A stretch of DNA of 64,000 nucleotides from Micractinium sp. NFX-FRZ (taxonomy: Eukaryota; Chlorophyta; Trebouxiophyceae; Chlorellales; Chlorellaceae), in assembly GCA_029339195.1 (NCBI GenBank), contig JAPTJF010000203.1:39230-103229 (forward strand). The letters are read 5' to 3'. The translations under genes were made by a program, and so were the position numbers. The notes beneath the pieces were generated by a model. It was not told the origin of the DNA. It searched no databases and saw nothing but the letters and a program-made list of their open reading frames with translations. Below are positions 46,001 to 58,560 of this stretch, one piece after another. Within the stretch, counting starts at the first letter, position 1. Each line of letters opens with the position of its first letter.

Positions 46001-49000
46001 GCGTCGCCGGCGCGGTACGTGCCGTCGGGGCACATCTGGCATGCCGCGGTCTGGTCAGGCAGGTAGGTGCCGGCAGGGCTGCAGGGGCAGGGCAGCCACA
46101 AGGTGCATGCCAAGTGAGCATCGTGCATCGAGGAGGGCAAGAACCGGGCATGCTGTGCACGACGTGTGCCGGGCCCGCAGCATGGCAACACAGGGGCACA
46201 CTGCAGCTGGACCGCCCAGCCCACCCGCCTCCTCAGCTTGCGTGGCAGATCAGGGGTGCTGGGGCGCACGTTGTGCACAGCATGGGCAGCGCAGGTGGCA
46301 CGGCAGGCTGGCAAGCAGTCAACCATTGCTTGGCATTGGACCCTCGGCTCACCAGGCATCGCAATAGGTGGAGCCCTCCCTGGGCAGGGCAGGGGTGCCG
46401 GCGGTGCCAGTGGTGAGCGGCATGCTGCCCTCGGGGCACAGCATGCAGTGCGTGCCGTTGATACCGATCTGTGAGGCCAGGCCCTCGGCGGGGCCCACCT
46501 GCAACATGGCACAGAAACAGCCAGCGAGGTTGCTACAACGTTCGTTGGCGGGTGGAAAGGAGCGTGAGGCCAGGCGCTTCCAGCGGGGGTGTGTTTTGAG
46601 GCGGGGAGAGGGGCAGGGGCTGAGCTGGGGCGCCCGAGGGGCGTCCAAGAGCCGCCTGCCAGCTGCCTGGCTCCAGCCAGCCAGCATGCATGCACGATGG
46701 CAGGCTGCCCCCTGGCACACGCCCTCAGACCTGCCCTCCCGGGGCCGCTGCTGGCTGGGAAGCACGGCTATGCACAAATTGAAGAGATGGTGGCACGCAC
46801 CTGTCCAATCTCGCAGGGTGTGCACTCGGCATCGCCAGAGTTAGAGTAGGTGCCGGCAGGGCTGCAGGGCGGGCGCAGGAGCGGGAGTGGGACGAAATCA
46901 GATCAATGCCTTGCAAGGCCAGGGAGGCTGGGTGAGTGAGGTGCACACATTGAGCGGTTGCGGGCACCAAAGCATAGCAGCAGCGCAGGCGCATGGGGCA
47001 CGGCAGCGCCAGTAGTGCAGGGGCAGATCAGCGGGAGAACCGTAACACAACACAGCTGAAACCTAGAAACAACACGGCCCCAACCTCGAGCAGTACGGCT
47101 CGGCTCACCAGGCGGTACAGGTCATGGAGGCGCCGTACTCACGGAAGGTGCCAGCAGGGCACAGCTGGCACTCCTTGGCGGCCAGGTCATAGGCGTAAGA
47201 CATGGAGGTGTCTGCAAGCAGGCGGGATGTGGGTGTGTTGTGGTGGTAGGTGTCAGTGGGCGATTTGGGAGACCGTGCGTAGGCATTGGCGTAGGCGTTG
47301 TTTGGCAGGCGGACCAGTCACCGCCCGACAGGTATGAGACCAGAGGTCGGGGCTGGCAGTGGGTTTAGTCGTGTGCGGCGAGGTGGCAAGCGGAGCCGCA
47401 CATGGCCACCAGCAACACCCGTGCAAGCACTGCACTGCAGGTGGTCTCACACGCAGGCAGGCTTTCCTGTTCATGGCACAGCATGGCATGGCATGGCACA
47501 GCATGGTCACTCACCCTCGTCGCAAGCCTCGTCAATGCGCTCCACGTCACACTGCTGGGCGGCAGCATAAGAGGTGAAAGAGCCGCCACCGTTGGGGCAC
47601 ACGGAGCAGGGGGTGGAGAGGCCGTACATGCCGTTGAAGGTGTCTGCAGGCGGAGGCAAATGGGTGGGGTGGGGGCAGGGGGCAGGGGGGTGTCGGGACC
47701 GCGGCAGGTCAGGGGGCGCAGGTGGGGCAGGGGACGAGGGAGGGTGCGGGGCACAGGAGCACATGCGCTGCCAGGCAAGCGTCACGTCTTGGCCTGCAGG
47801 GTTTCAAGACCCGCGGGGGGAGCATCGTAGGGGCAGGACCTGGCGCTGGCCCAGATCCACCTCGCCCCCACTCCCCCTCCCCTTGCATCAACCAGGCGCA
47901 GCCATCAAGGCATGCAACCAGCCAGTCCACTCCAGCACGGGCCGCCACTCACTGGGTCCGCAGGGGATGATGTAGCCGTTCTTGTCGTTGCCGCCGGGGC
48001 AGGTGAAGCCGACGGGGCAGAAGGGGCAGACGTCGTCGGCGTCATAGTAGGAGCCGGGGGGGCAGCTCCAGGAGCCCGGCAGGATGCGGGCGGGGGAGTC
48101 GGGGGCGGCGAGGTTGCCGGCGCCCAGGATGTTGCCGCCCAGCACGGTCAGCGTGGCCGTGCACACCTGGCGCAGCGCGGGGGAGGGGAGCGGGCACAGG
48201 GGGGAAGTTGAGCGTGGCACCCCAAGCGTGCTGACAGCAGGGGGCAGCGGGCCGCGAATCTGGAGTGATGATTGGCCAGCCTTGGGAGTCTTCCAGCTTG
48301 CCCGTGCCATCTCAACCCGTGAACTACTTGAGAAGTTGAGAAGCCGCCGCACACCACAGGACCTGAAGCCACAAGTGCAGCGCACCCCACTGACTGTCCT
48401 CTTGAACCTTGCCACCCCAGCCACAGCGCTCCCCTCTTGAAAGTTGCAACCACGGAAACGCAACACATGGTGCGACATGACAATGGCAGGGCGCAGCGCA
48501 CCTCGGGTCCCTTGTCGGGCCGCTCCCGGATCAGGCCGCTGGTGTAAGCCTCATCGGCGTCAATTGTGACGGGGAACCAGGACATGAGCAGGGTGCGTCC
48601 GCCAGGGGCGGAGGGGGAGTTGATGGCAAACATGACGTCGCTGCGGCAACGGGGCAGGGAGGGAGGGAGGCAGGCAGCGCGGGAGGTGAACGGCACAGTG
48701 GGGGACAGGACGCACTGACACAAGCACGGGCAGAGGCGTGGGCAGCGCCGTACGCTCAAGCACAGGCCTGCCAGTGCTGAGCCCATTGGGTGAATGCAAC
48801 GCAGGGCGTGGGCCCACTGGGTGAATGCAACAACACGCACGGGCCCGCGTGGAAAATGCAACAGATTGCAAGGGCAGGGTGGGTGAATGCAACAGGCGTG
48901 GGCCCACCAGGTGAATGCAACGCAAGGCATGGGCGGGCGCTCACTTGGTCACGTTGCTGCGCGTGTTGAACAGGGAGCGGATCTTGAAGTCGCCATTGCC

Positions 49001-52000
49001 GTCGGAGGTGATGAAGCCGCGCTGCTCGATGGCGCCGTACTGGTAGCCAGAGGTGCTGGTGGGGTCGGCGCAGGTGGGGTCGGAGATGGGGGAGATCTGG
49101 ATGGAGCAGTCCTGCGGCAGGGCGGGGCGGGTGGGAGGGGCGGGGCGGAGGGGCGCACACGTGTCAGCAGGAGCGGGTGAGGGGTAGACCTGGATGCAGT
49201 GCCCATACATCAGGGGGGGTGGAGGGCGCGGGCATTGTGAAAACAGTACCAGTTCGCCATGTCCCTACGCATGTACTGGCATTGAAATGCACATTGAGAC
49301 TTGCACCTGCGTCCCCCGCCAGGGCCCGTCCCTCCCCAGCCACCCTCCGATCCCGGGTCACTTCAGGCGCTCAGGCCCACTCACCCCGGCCACGGTGAAT
49401 GCCAGCCGCATGCTGGTGCTCCACCCCTTGCACTTGGTCCAAGGCATGATCTCGTAGTCGGGGTTGGAGGCGTCCAGGTTGCAGGTGCCATCGACGGCGC
49501 CCATGCGCGACACACTGGCAATCATGGTGCCTGCAGGGCAGAGTCGGCAGGGAGGTGCGGGGCAGGCGCGCGCCAGTTGTTGAGTCAGTTTGAGTCGTCC
49601 AGGCAGTGTCGGGAGGTGCCTCAAACTCCAGGTGTCTTGGAATCGACTCGGCGGTGCACCCACTGAGGCAGCTTGTCGAGGCTGCATTCCCCTGTGGCCT
49701 CAACTTGATTCAACCCACCAGCCAGCCAGGCAGACAGACAGTGGGTAGGCTCACCGGGGGAGGACAGGCGGACGCCGGGGACGGGCTCGCCGCTGGCGCA
49801 GACCCCGTTGGGGCACTCCTCTGGCAGGCCGTTGATGCAGCGGTAGCAGACGGTGCTGCCGGGGATCCAGGCATAGGTGTCCTCGGAGCTGCAGCGGGGG
49901 GGATGAGAGGAACACGAGGAGGGTGTCAGGGGCACCGTGAGGCACTGAGTTCCCAAAGGCAATGCTGTCCTCCGGGCAGGCAGGCAATAGCTGCAGGGGG
50001 GGCGAATGGGCATGTGCGCAGCAGCGGGGCGTGCATGCTACTTGCTTCTGCCCTGCTGCCATTTGCTGTGGGGAGCTCGCAGGCATGGGCTGCCAATCAC
50101 TCGCAGTTGTGGGTCATACGCATGCCTAATCAGTTGCCACGTGTTGGCCACACAGATACTGATGTGATTGCCTCGTATGTGCCCCCCGGGATGCCAACCG
50201 CGCCCAGCTTACTCACCACTCAGTGCACTCCCGGGTGCCCTGCTTGTTGGAGTAGGTTCCCATGGGGCAGGGGATGCACACGGAGCTGCCGGCGTTGGAG
50301 TAGGTGCCGGGGGGGCAGTCCATGCAGCCGCCGCCGATGTCCGAGTACTGGCCAGCCTCGCAAGAGGTGCAGCCGAAGCCGTTGCCGCGGGTGCCTGCAG
50401 CAGCAGGCAGCGAGGCAGGCGGGAGCGCAGGTGGGCCGAGGGAGGCACAGCAGTGGGAGGATGGCACGACTGCTTGCAGCAGCGCTGGCCAGCCTGTGTT
50501 GAGCTAGCTGCGCCAGGTTGCGACCGGGCAGGGAGCAGGTGTGCTGCGCCACGGGCCTTGCCGCGATGTGCCACGCGCTGTGCTGCTGTGCTGGGCAGCC
50601 TGCTGTGCTGCGCCACGTGCCCTGCTGTCGCCACCCCAGCTGAGCGCTTGCGGGCCAGGCACCCCCCCGACAGCCCCTCCCCTCCCACTGACCTGCGGGG
50701 CAGGGCGCGCAGACCTTGAACGTCTTCTCCTTCTCGTTCCACTTGTAACGGTCGCCCACATTGACCTGCGTTAAAAATGGGGGAGGTGGCAGTTGCGCGT
50801 CAGTCGTGGCGTATTTGTGTCGCATGGTGTTGGCCCCGCTTGTACTTGCACATCAGCGCATGTGCGTGCATGCGCTCAGTGCTGTGACACCGCCCATCCC
50901 TCCACATCTGCCAATAGAACGTGTGCAGGGCTCGCTCCTGGCCTGCCCGCCCTGGCCCACGCTAGTGTGGGCAGGCCGGCGGGCACCCACCCTCTCACCT
51001 CACCCAGCGCACAGACTCACGCACAGACACACACACACAGACACATGCAGAAACAGAGGCCACCGCCGGCAGTGCACCATGCGCCTGCCCTGCCCCGGGG
51101 CCCACTCCTGCCCGCACGGACGGAAGCCAACTGGACGGTGCAATAATGAAAAAGCGTGGCTGGATCCTGCTCACCTGCAGCACTCCGTAGTGGTTCTCTG
51201 GGCACTCCTCGTCGGCCCGGTCGGCGGGCAGGCACTTGTCCTCTGCGCTGTAGATGGCAATGGGGGCGGCCAGGTCTTGGCAGTCCTCGACCTGCAGGGC
51301 AGCAAGCAGAGTGGGAGAGAGCAGCGCTGGTGTGGGCCAGCATTGCGGGTTGCGGCACAGGCACGGTGGTGCCAGCAGCACCAGCAGCCAACGGCACCCG
51401 CCAGCCCGCCATGCACCTCCCACCGACCGTCAGCGGCCCGCCAAGCACAGCACAGCACTGCACTGCACTGCACTCCACTACTGCAAAGCCAGCCGTCGAG
51501 CAGACGGCTAGCACACCTGGCCCAGGGGGGTGATGTCATCATCGCACAGCATGTCGTTGGGGGACACGTCAGCCTGCACGTGGGGAGAGGGGTAGGGAGG
51601 GGTAGGGAGGCGGGCACGAAGAGAAGGGGACGCGAGCGCTTGAGCGTGCGTGCATCGCTTCGTGTGCATCCGCTTCGCGTGCGTGCATGCGTTCGTGTGC
51701 ATGCGTGGCCCGGCATCCCGCCACGCTACCCCTGCCACCCCCCCGTCCATCCATGCCAAGTAGCAAGTGTGGCTGGCTGGCTGGCTGGCCCACCTCTGTG
51801 ATGGCATACACCAGGTTCAGGGCATCCATGCGCTTGACCACGAGCTTGCCAGGGAAGAAGTCCAGGTCGGGAATTTCGATCTGGAAGACGTAGCCACCGT
51901 AGGCGTTGAAGCCGTACACCCAGCCCGACAGCGCCTTGATCACCGCGCGCCGCACGGCCTCCAGCTTGGAGCCGGTGCCGAGGCGGGGCGTGACGGCGGG

Positions 52001-52893
52001 GCGGGCGGAGGGGCACTCCACGAAGTTCTTCTGTGCCAGCAGGGCGGGGTCTGCGGCCCACAGCTGCTCAATCATGACGCCCTTGGCGGACAGCGGGACG
52101 ATTGAGATCTGCGGGCAGGGAGGGGTAAGTGGGGAGGGAGGCGTCAACGTGGGGTGGGGTGGGGCACTGGCAGGGCAGGGGGCGCGTGGCGCGGCGCGGC
52201 GCAACGTGGTGCAGCACAGCTGAGACCCGGCGTGCGCGCATGAGATCACGGGGAACCGGCTGGTTGCGTGCAGGCAGGCAGGTGGGGGGCTGGTGCCCCG
52301 CTCGGCGCGGCGCGGCGCGGCGCGGCGGGCAAGGGCGTGTGTGGTCGACACGTGGCTGGCACGCTCGTGTGCTGCAGGTCACCTTGCACTGGGCGTCGAT
52401 GTTGAGGCGGAAGGAGGTGAGGCACGTGCCAATCTGGTCCGTGGTGGGCAGAGGGGCCATCAGGTCCAGCTTGAGGTGGCCTGAGGGAGGGAGCAGGGCA
52501 GGGGAGCAGAGGGAGGGGAGGGGGAACGGCAGGTTGGCGGGGGGTGTGCTGGGAGAGAGGCAGGCGGGTGGGCATAGGGAAAGAGTGGTGCAGGTGCAGG
52601 GTGGTGCCAGAGCGGGCACGCGGGGCGGTTGCAGGGGGTTGGGGACGCCAGAGAGCATGGGGCTGCGGAGGAAGGGCCTCTTGCCGTGCGCGGCAGGCGG
52701 CGGCGGCGGCGGCGCCATCCACCATCCAGGACTTCCGCCCAAGGGAGCTCCCCCTGCCGGAAGCGCCACGCCCTGCACTTCGCTCATCAAGCGGTTAGGC
52801 TGCTGCATCCTCACCTGGTTCACATGACAGGGCCTGAGCAGAAGCTCCTGCTGCCAGGGCCAGCAGGCCGACGGCCAGCACGGCAGCTCGCAT
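43019..52893 (-). CDS. Giant secreted Cys-rich protein with ephrin-receptor-like (GCC2/GCC3) modules
   Basis: About 25 small minus-strand exons give roughly 1,150 residues. ATG 52891-52893 opens a signal peptide (MRAAVLAVGLLALAAGASAQ). The first 200 residues (exons from about 52479 down to 51785) form a non-repetitive domain with WVYGFNAYGGYVFQIEIPD. Cys-rich modules of the form C..C..G.Y....G...C..C follow, e.g. CTSCEAGQYSDIGGGCMDC near 50370-50310 and CPPGTYSSGQAAQC near 44100-44050. This is the ephrin A/B receptor-like or TNFR/GCC2_GCC3 pattern. A second Cys-poor insert lies between about 49530 and 48500. The last exons are about 43384-43433 and 43019-43093, stop 43019-43021. No transmembrane helix was seen, so it is probably secreted or wall-associated. 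Many junctions split a Cys codon as TG|C. Large proteins of this type are common in green algae; the function is unknown. Confidence 0.72.
48775..48930. repeat. Intronic repeat of a GTGAATGCAAC-type unit
   Basis: Five spaced copies of 'ggtgaatgcaac' (one as 'ggaaaatgcaac') with variable 'gggcccac' linkers lie in an intron of the giant Cys-rich gene, ending just before the donor of the exon at about 48944. Confidence 0.7.
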
Positions 52894-55729
52894 CGTGAGA
52901 GGCTGAGGTCTGCCTGCAGCGGGGAGGTGATTTGTGGCAGCTTCAGAGCACAGATGCGAGGAACACACACGCCGCCGAGCAGCGAACAGTTCGACTCGTG
53001 GGCCCGGTGTACGCTGCCGTGCCAGCACCGTGCGCCATGCCTCATTCGTTGTTCTGGCAGTGGCGAACAGCTCAACGGGCAGCAGCGAAGTGCTGCAGAA
53101 CGGCAGGAAGTGGCTGCACACGGATACTGTCCCAGCGGCTGGGACAGTGTGCCATGATGCCGGGGGAGGGCTCACCGGAACGTGCAGGGACTCGCTGGTC
53201 GGCTGCAACAGCACCCGCACGTGCTGCAAGTCCACAGGGGTGGTAAGTCAGATCAACCGCCGGCTGTCTGTGGCAGAGCACGCAGCCAGTCCTGGAGCGA
53301 CTAAGCTCAGCAACCCTTTCAGGACTGGAGGGTTGGGATTGCGGAATGGTAGAACTGAGTCGGGCGTTGCAGTGGAATGGATGGTGAACAGGCAGACAGG
53401 CGGGGTCTTGAAGGCTCGAAGCGCCTGCCAGCGTGGCAGCTTCCCCTCTCCCGTCCACTCGGTTCCTCTAAATCAGAACACGAGCGACAAGGGTCTTCTG
53501 CCTTACATGTGAAGTAGAGGAGATCCGCCGTGGCTGCCCGGCCGCTGGGGGCTTGCTGCCGATGCGACGGCACAGGACCCCCACCACCCCTCCGACGGTC
53601 CTGTACTCCTCATGTACCCAGTGTGCCTGTTCGCTCACTGGCCGCCAGCCGACGCCCGAGCAAGCCGAGCGCGATCCATGAGAGCGCCAAGCGCCAAGGC
53701 GCCAAGGAGGCCTAAGTGTGCAAGTGTTTGAACCTGGGGGAAACCACTGGGCTCGTCTCTTAACCGCCCTCTTCTGCCGCTGCCGCCATTCTTGTATGTA
53801 AATCACACATGTTGGCAGCCATTTCCGGGGGCGCCAAGTTCCCACAGGAGCGGCCGGCTTGTGTGCGGGGCGGGCAACGGCTGTCGCAGGCATGCTGAGG
53901 CGGTGCCCGCCTGTGCGGGTGCATGCCAACGGTTGCGCATCATTGGGCACAGCTCGGCCCTCCGCGTGGCATTCGTGAAGCCGCCCGCTTGGCAGTGATG
54001 CTAGGCTGCATGCACGCATGCATTGCTCATGACCCCGCCTTGCTGAGCTCGATTTTTGACTTCCAATTGGCAGGAGTTGAGGCCCACGGTCCCGGCGCGC
54101 CAACTGCTGCTGCCATGGCTCATGGACCCGCCCCTCCCTACGCATCTCCCGCCCTGCTGCCACCCGTTCCATGCAGGCCCTGCTTCAGCATCACACCCAT
54201 GTTATTATTGTTACAGTTGCATATTGGAACGAAGGTAACAGCAAGGGGGTGTAACAGGGAGCCCCAGGCAGTTGCCATTTTGGCCTGCAGTGCAGGTGCC
54301 GCGGGAACTGGCAGCGGCTGGGACATGCCAGTTGCTGGGACTTGGCTGTTGGCGGTCCGCTGCTCCGGCCCGCGCTGCCCGGATCATGCCACTTATCTGT
54401 GGCGCAATCGCCCGTTTCGCTGCGTGTTTGGAGCACATTTCCTCGCCGTTCTTTGGCTGGCGTAGCAGAGTACAGGTAGGCCGCCGTATCCGTATGCAGC
54501 CGCAGTTGCGGCGCGCACGTCGAGAGCGAATCGCTTCAAGGCCTTCTCTCAAGGCGCAGCACATCCAAATGGCCGTATCTACTCCCTATATGGGCTTGGA
54601 AGTGTGCAGGAGGGCGGGGCTGCGCTCGTTTCCTGCCCGCCCTCCTTGGTCCTGCCGCCGCCTCCGCCGCTAGGTGCTGCCCGGCACCCGCTGCCGCAAG
54701 CTTCAGCTGCTACTGCTTACGGCGTGATAGTCGTGCCTACTGTGCCGTTCATTTCAGTATCATTTCAGTATCACTGGTGCAACAGCCTCGTTTTCCGCCC
54801 CTGCGCTGCATTCATTGTAGTTGGGGCGGTGCAGCGGCTGCTGGGAGCGCTGACCCTAATGGCAAAGGGCGGGCTTGCGCCAGCCGTCAAAGGTGGGCGC
54901 TGCCTCACCCGCAGAGGATTGGGAGCGCTGCGACTCAAACATAACCGTTTCCGGACAGAAAGATCCAGCAATCGCAGGTTTGGTTGCACTGCTGCCACCA
55001 CTGGCCCGAGCATGCTTTCCTGCCCCGCCGCCACCGCTGCTGTCCCGCCCAGCTTCTGCACTGCACACTGCGCATGGCACTGCGGCATCTGCCAGCAATG
55101 GGTTTCATGCGCACGGTTGGGCTGTGGCAGAGGTGCTTGCTAACAGTTCGAGCGCCATGCACACGGCTGGAGCTCCCTGTCGCCTGGAGCGCCCTGTCGC
55201 CTGCTGCTCAGCCACCTGAAGCAGCCTGCAGCACAGCCTTGGTGGCCGGCCAAGCGCCTGTGGCAACTGCTGCTGCCAGTTGCATGCAGACGGGGCGGTG
55301 TCATGGCGCTGGTACGTGCTCATGTATTCGTAGCAGTCACAGCGCCGGGTGCATGTTATCAAGGGCTCTCAAAACCTGTGGTTGCAGTGCCATGCCGGCG
55401 CTGACGTTTGTCGGCTGGCAGCGGCGGTTGCCGCACCCGCTACCTCTCTCCAGCGCTGCGGTGGCGCAGGGTTTCGAGGTGCGCACCCAGAGTATGCATG
55501 GTGTGAGGCCACCTTCGCCTGCATAAGTGTAATCTGGCTTGCATGCCATTGCGGCGGCATCTTGCGCTGTGCACTGCGCCGCTGTCCCCGCCATCCTCTG
55601 TTGACGTTTCGATCGTCTCAAACGACCGCTTTAACTTCAAATCTCGCGTGATTAGTGCTCCTCAGTGCGCCTGCAAGCCACGGGACGAGCAGCGCTAGCA
55701 GAGCTTTCGCGGGTCGCAGGCCAGGCAGC
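52894..55729. other. 2.8-kb divergent intergenic region
   Basis: Lies between the start of the giant Cys-rich gene (-) and that of the WDR18 homologue (+). Composition is less GC-rich than in the genes. Open frames up to about 230 codons show no recognisable domain or consistent splice chain. It holds both promoters and possibly degraded elements. Confidence 0.4.
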
Positions 55730-55954
55730 ATGGACGGCCCCACGGTGCTGCTCGTGGCCACTGGCAGCCCCGAGGGTAACATTACCGCGTGGTGAGCTTG
55801 CAGCGGCGGGGCCAATGCATACCTGCATGCCGGGTGCCTTTTGACGCAGCGGGCAGCCCTCTGGGCGGGACCATAACGTCCTAAAGCGCACAACACAGTG
55901 GAACAGCGCCAGCGCGCCGGCCTCTGCCTTCCGCCTCCAACGCCGCCGCCGCCT

Positions 55955-55985
<31 letters not shown>

Positions 55986-58366
55986 GCAGGGACGTGAGCA
56001 CCGGCACGGCCCTCACCACCTTCAAGTCCTGCTCCTGCCCCCCCAACGGCCTCTCCCGCCTGGGGCGGGACCACCTGGTGGCAGCGCAGCTGGGGCGTGG
56101 CGGCGGCCTGCACTTCTGGGCATGGCACAAGGACCAGCCGCATCTCCGCAGCTTTGCGGCTGAGCCGCTGACGTGTGTGGCGGCCAGCCCAGACGGCGTG
56201 TGGTGCGCGGCGGGCGGCGCCTCGGGGGCAGCCTTTGTGTGGGAGGCCTCCAGCGGGCGCCTGCTGAGGACGTGGCCCGCGCACTACAAGGCGAGTCGGG
56301 ACAGGGAGCGGAGCAAGCGGGGGAGTCAGGGGGCGAGAGGTAGACGGCCTCCGCGGGCCTGGAGGTGGGGGTTTGGTGGGCAGACAAGGCGGCACGGCAG
56401 GCAGGCAGGCAGGCAGGAAGGGTCACATGCAAAGAGAGCTGACCTGCCTGTCACAAGCCCACGCTGCCCCAGCAGCACGGTGCCCATGCGCGCTCGCCCA
56501 CTCCGCCGCCGCCGCCGTTGTGGCTGGAGCTACGGTGTCAGTGGTTTGGGCATGCGCACGCTCCTCTCACTCGCCACTGCCTGACTGTGCAGGCCATCAC
56601 GCGCCTGGCCTCGAGGCAACCGGTCCTTTGACCGAACATGCGCAATGACGTTGTGCTAACAACACACCTGCTGATAGTTATGACGCTAACAACACACCTG
56701 CCTGATACCTTATGAACACATGGGTGCAGGCCATCACGTGCCTGGCGTGGAGCGACAGCGGTGCGGTGCTGGTGACGGGCGGGGAGGACACTCTGGTGAA
56801 TGCCTGGCTGCTGGCTGATGTGCTGGATGCAACGGCGGGGCAGCAGCTGCAGGTGGGTGCGTGTGGAATGGGCAGCTCAGTGTGTGGGCTGGTGGGGCTG
56901 GCTGGTGGGGCGGCTGCCTGGGAGGCTGGCTGAGCAGCTGGCTGCCTGGCGCTGCCTGCTCGTAATGCCCGAGTGCCGAGGCACGCCCCACACATGCAGG
57001 CAGCTGCCAGCGGCGTCTGGCTGGGCAGGGAGCCTGCTGGCCGCTGCAGATTGTTACACACACCACAACCCCCCTGCCTGCAGCACCCCTGCACTCACTC
57101 GCCAGTGTCCCCATGATGCCGGCAGATGGGCGGCCCGCTGCTGCAGCCGTGCTGCATTTTGCCTTCTGCCACACTTTCCCCCTCCCCACTCTTGCACCAT
57201 ATGTGACTCCCGCCCTCGGCCCCCCACAACCCTTGCACCTGCAGATGGGCGGCCCGCTGCTGCAGCCGCTGCACTCGTGGTCAGACCACACGCTGCCCGT
57301 GACATGCTTGGCGGTGGGGGCAGGGGATGCAGGCGCCATTGTGGTGTCGGGCAGCCTGGACCGCAGCGTGAAGATCCGCAGCCTGGTGGCGTCGTCGCTG
57401 GCAGCGGGGCAGCACGGCGGCGGCGGCAATGGGCCGCTGCTGCGCAGCGTGCCACTGCCGGCAGCGGTGCACAGCCTGGCGCTGGACCCCGGGGAGCATG
57501 CGCTGTATGCTGGGTGCGCTTCGGGAGCCATCTACGAGGTGGCTCTCGTGGGAGGCAGCAGCAGCGGCAGCAGCGGCGGCGGCGGCGGCGGCGGCGCGGC
57601 AGACGACGGAAGCGGCGGCATGGGCGCAGCCTCGGCGGCAGCATCGGCGGGCAGCGGCGGCGGCAGCAGCAGCCCGCATGCCACGCTGGACGGTCACAGC
57701 CGGGCAGTGACATGCCTGGCCTTCACCCCAGATGCTGCCTACCTAGTCAGCGGTTCAGAGGATGCATCGGTGCGCGTCTGGGAGCTGCGCAGCCGGCAGC
57801 AGGTGCGCGTGCTGCAGAACCCGGCGCGCGGCCCCGTGGCGGCGCTGCTGGTGCTGCCGCAGCCGCCCTTCCTGCAAGTCGGGGGCAGCCATTCAGCCTC
57901 CGCCTCTGCCGCCGCTTCTTCCGGCGCCAGCGGCAAGCGGGGGCCCAAGCGGCCGCAGCCTCTGGCCTCTTTCAGCAAGTACCCCAACGCCCCGGGCGCC
58001 CTCAAGCCGTGGGAAGGCGGCCTGGTGCTGCTTGACGGCTCGACGGCAGCGGCGGCAGTGCAGCCCGACTGGCCAGCGCAGCTGCTGCATCTCGGGCAGT
58101 CGGGTGCTGCCAGTGGCGGCGGACTGGGCGGCGGCAGCGCGGCCGCCGCCGACCAGCTGCTGCCCGCAGCGGCAGCGGCAGCAGCGGCGGGGGCTGGAGG
58201 AGCGGCAGAGGGCGATGCCACTGATGTGGCATCGCTGCAGGAGGAAAACAGGCGGTTGAGGGAGCAGCTTGAGCGTGCGCTGGCGGCGGCGCAGCAGTGG
58301 GGGCGGCTCAACACGCAGCTGCAGCAGGTGTGCGCGGAGCGGCTACTGGCGCCCAATGTGCAGTAG
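55730..58366 (+). CDS. WDR18: WD40 protein, WDR18/Ipi3 homologue (Rix1 complex)
   Basis: Ipi3/WDR18 is a beta-propeller subunit of the Rix1 complex, needed for ITS2 processing and maturation of the pre-60S ribosome in the nucleus. Exons: 55730-55791, 55990-56290, 56730-56852 and 57245-58366, about 535 residues. The order of blocks follows human WDR18: NGLSRLGRDHLVAAQLG, PLTCVAASPDGVWCAAG, ITCLAWSDSGAVLVTGGED, HSWSDHTLPVTCL, VVSGSLDRSVKI, DGHSRAVTCLAF and YLVSGSEDASVRVWEL. It ends with a coiled-coil-like tail (LQEENRRLREQLERAL). Ala/Gly/Ser-rich inserts interrupt blade loops. The donor of exon 2 is GC (aag|gcgagt), a rare but known GC-AG intron. The stop at 58364 is 195 bp before the next gene's ATG. 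Confidence 0.86.
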
Positions 58367-58560
58367 GGATCTGCCTGCGGCAGCCTGACAGCCGGGCAGC
58401 AGCAGGCGCAGGACCGACCTGTGGCGGCATGCCCGCTGCGGCACGCTGGCGGTCCCACCACAGCTGGAGGGCGCCCGAGTTTGCCCCCACTTGGCCCGTA
58501 TCACTTATGTTCTCCCACATTGTGATTGACTAATTTAAAATAGAGAGTGAGCACAGCGGC

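Noticed and set aside
53468..55143. Several 170-230 codon frames between the giant Cys-rich gene and the WDR18 gene
   Set aside because: Frames on both strands overlap, have no domain resemblance and no coherent splice sites.
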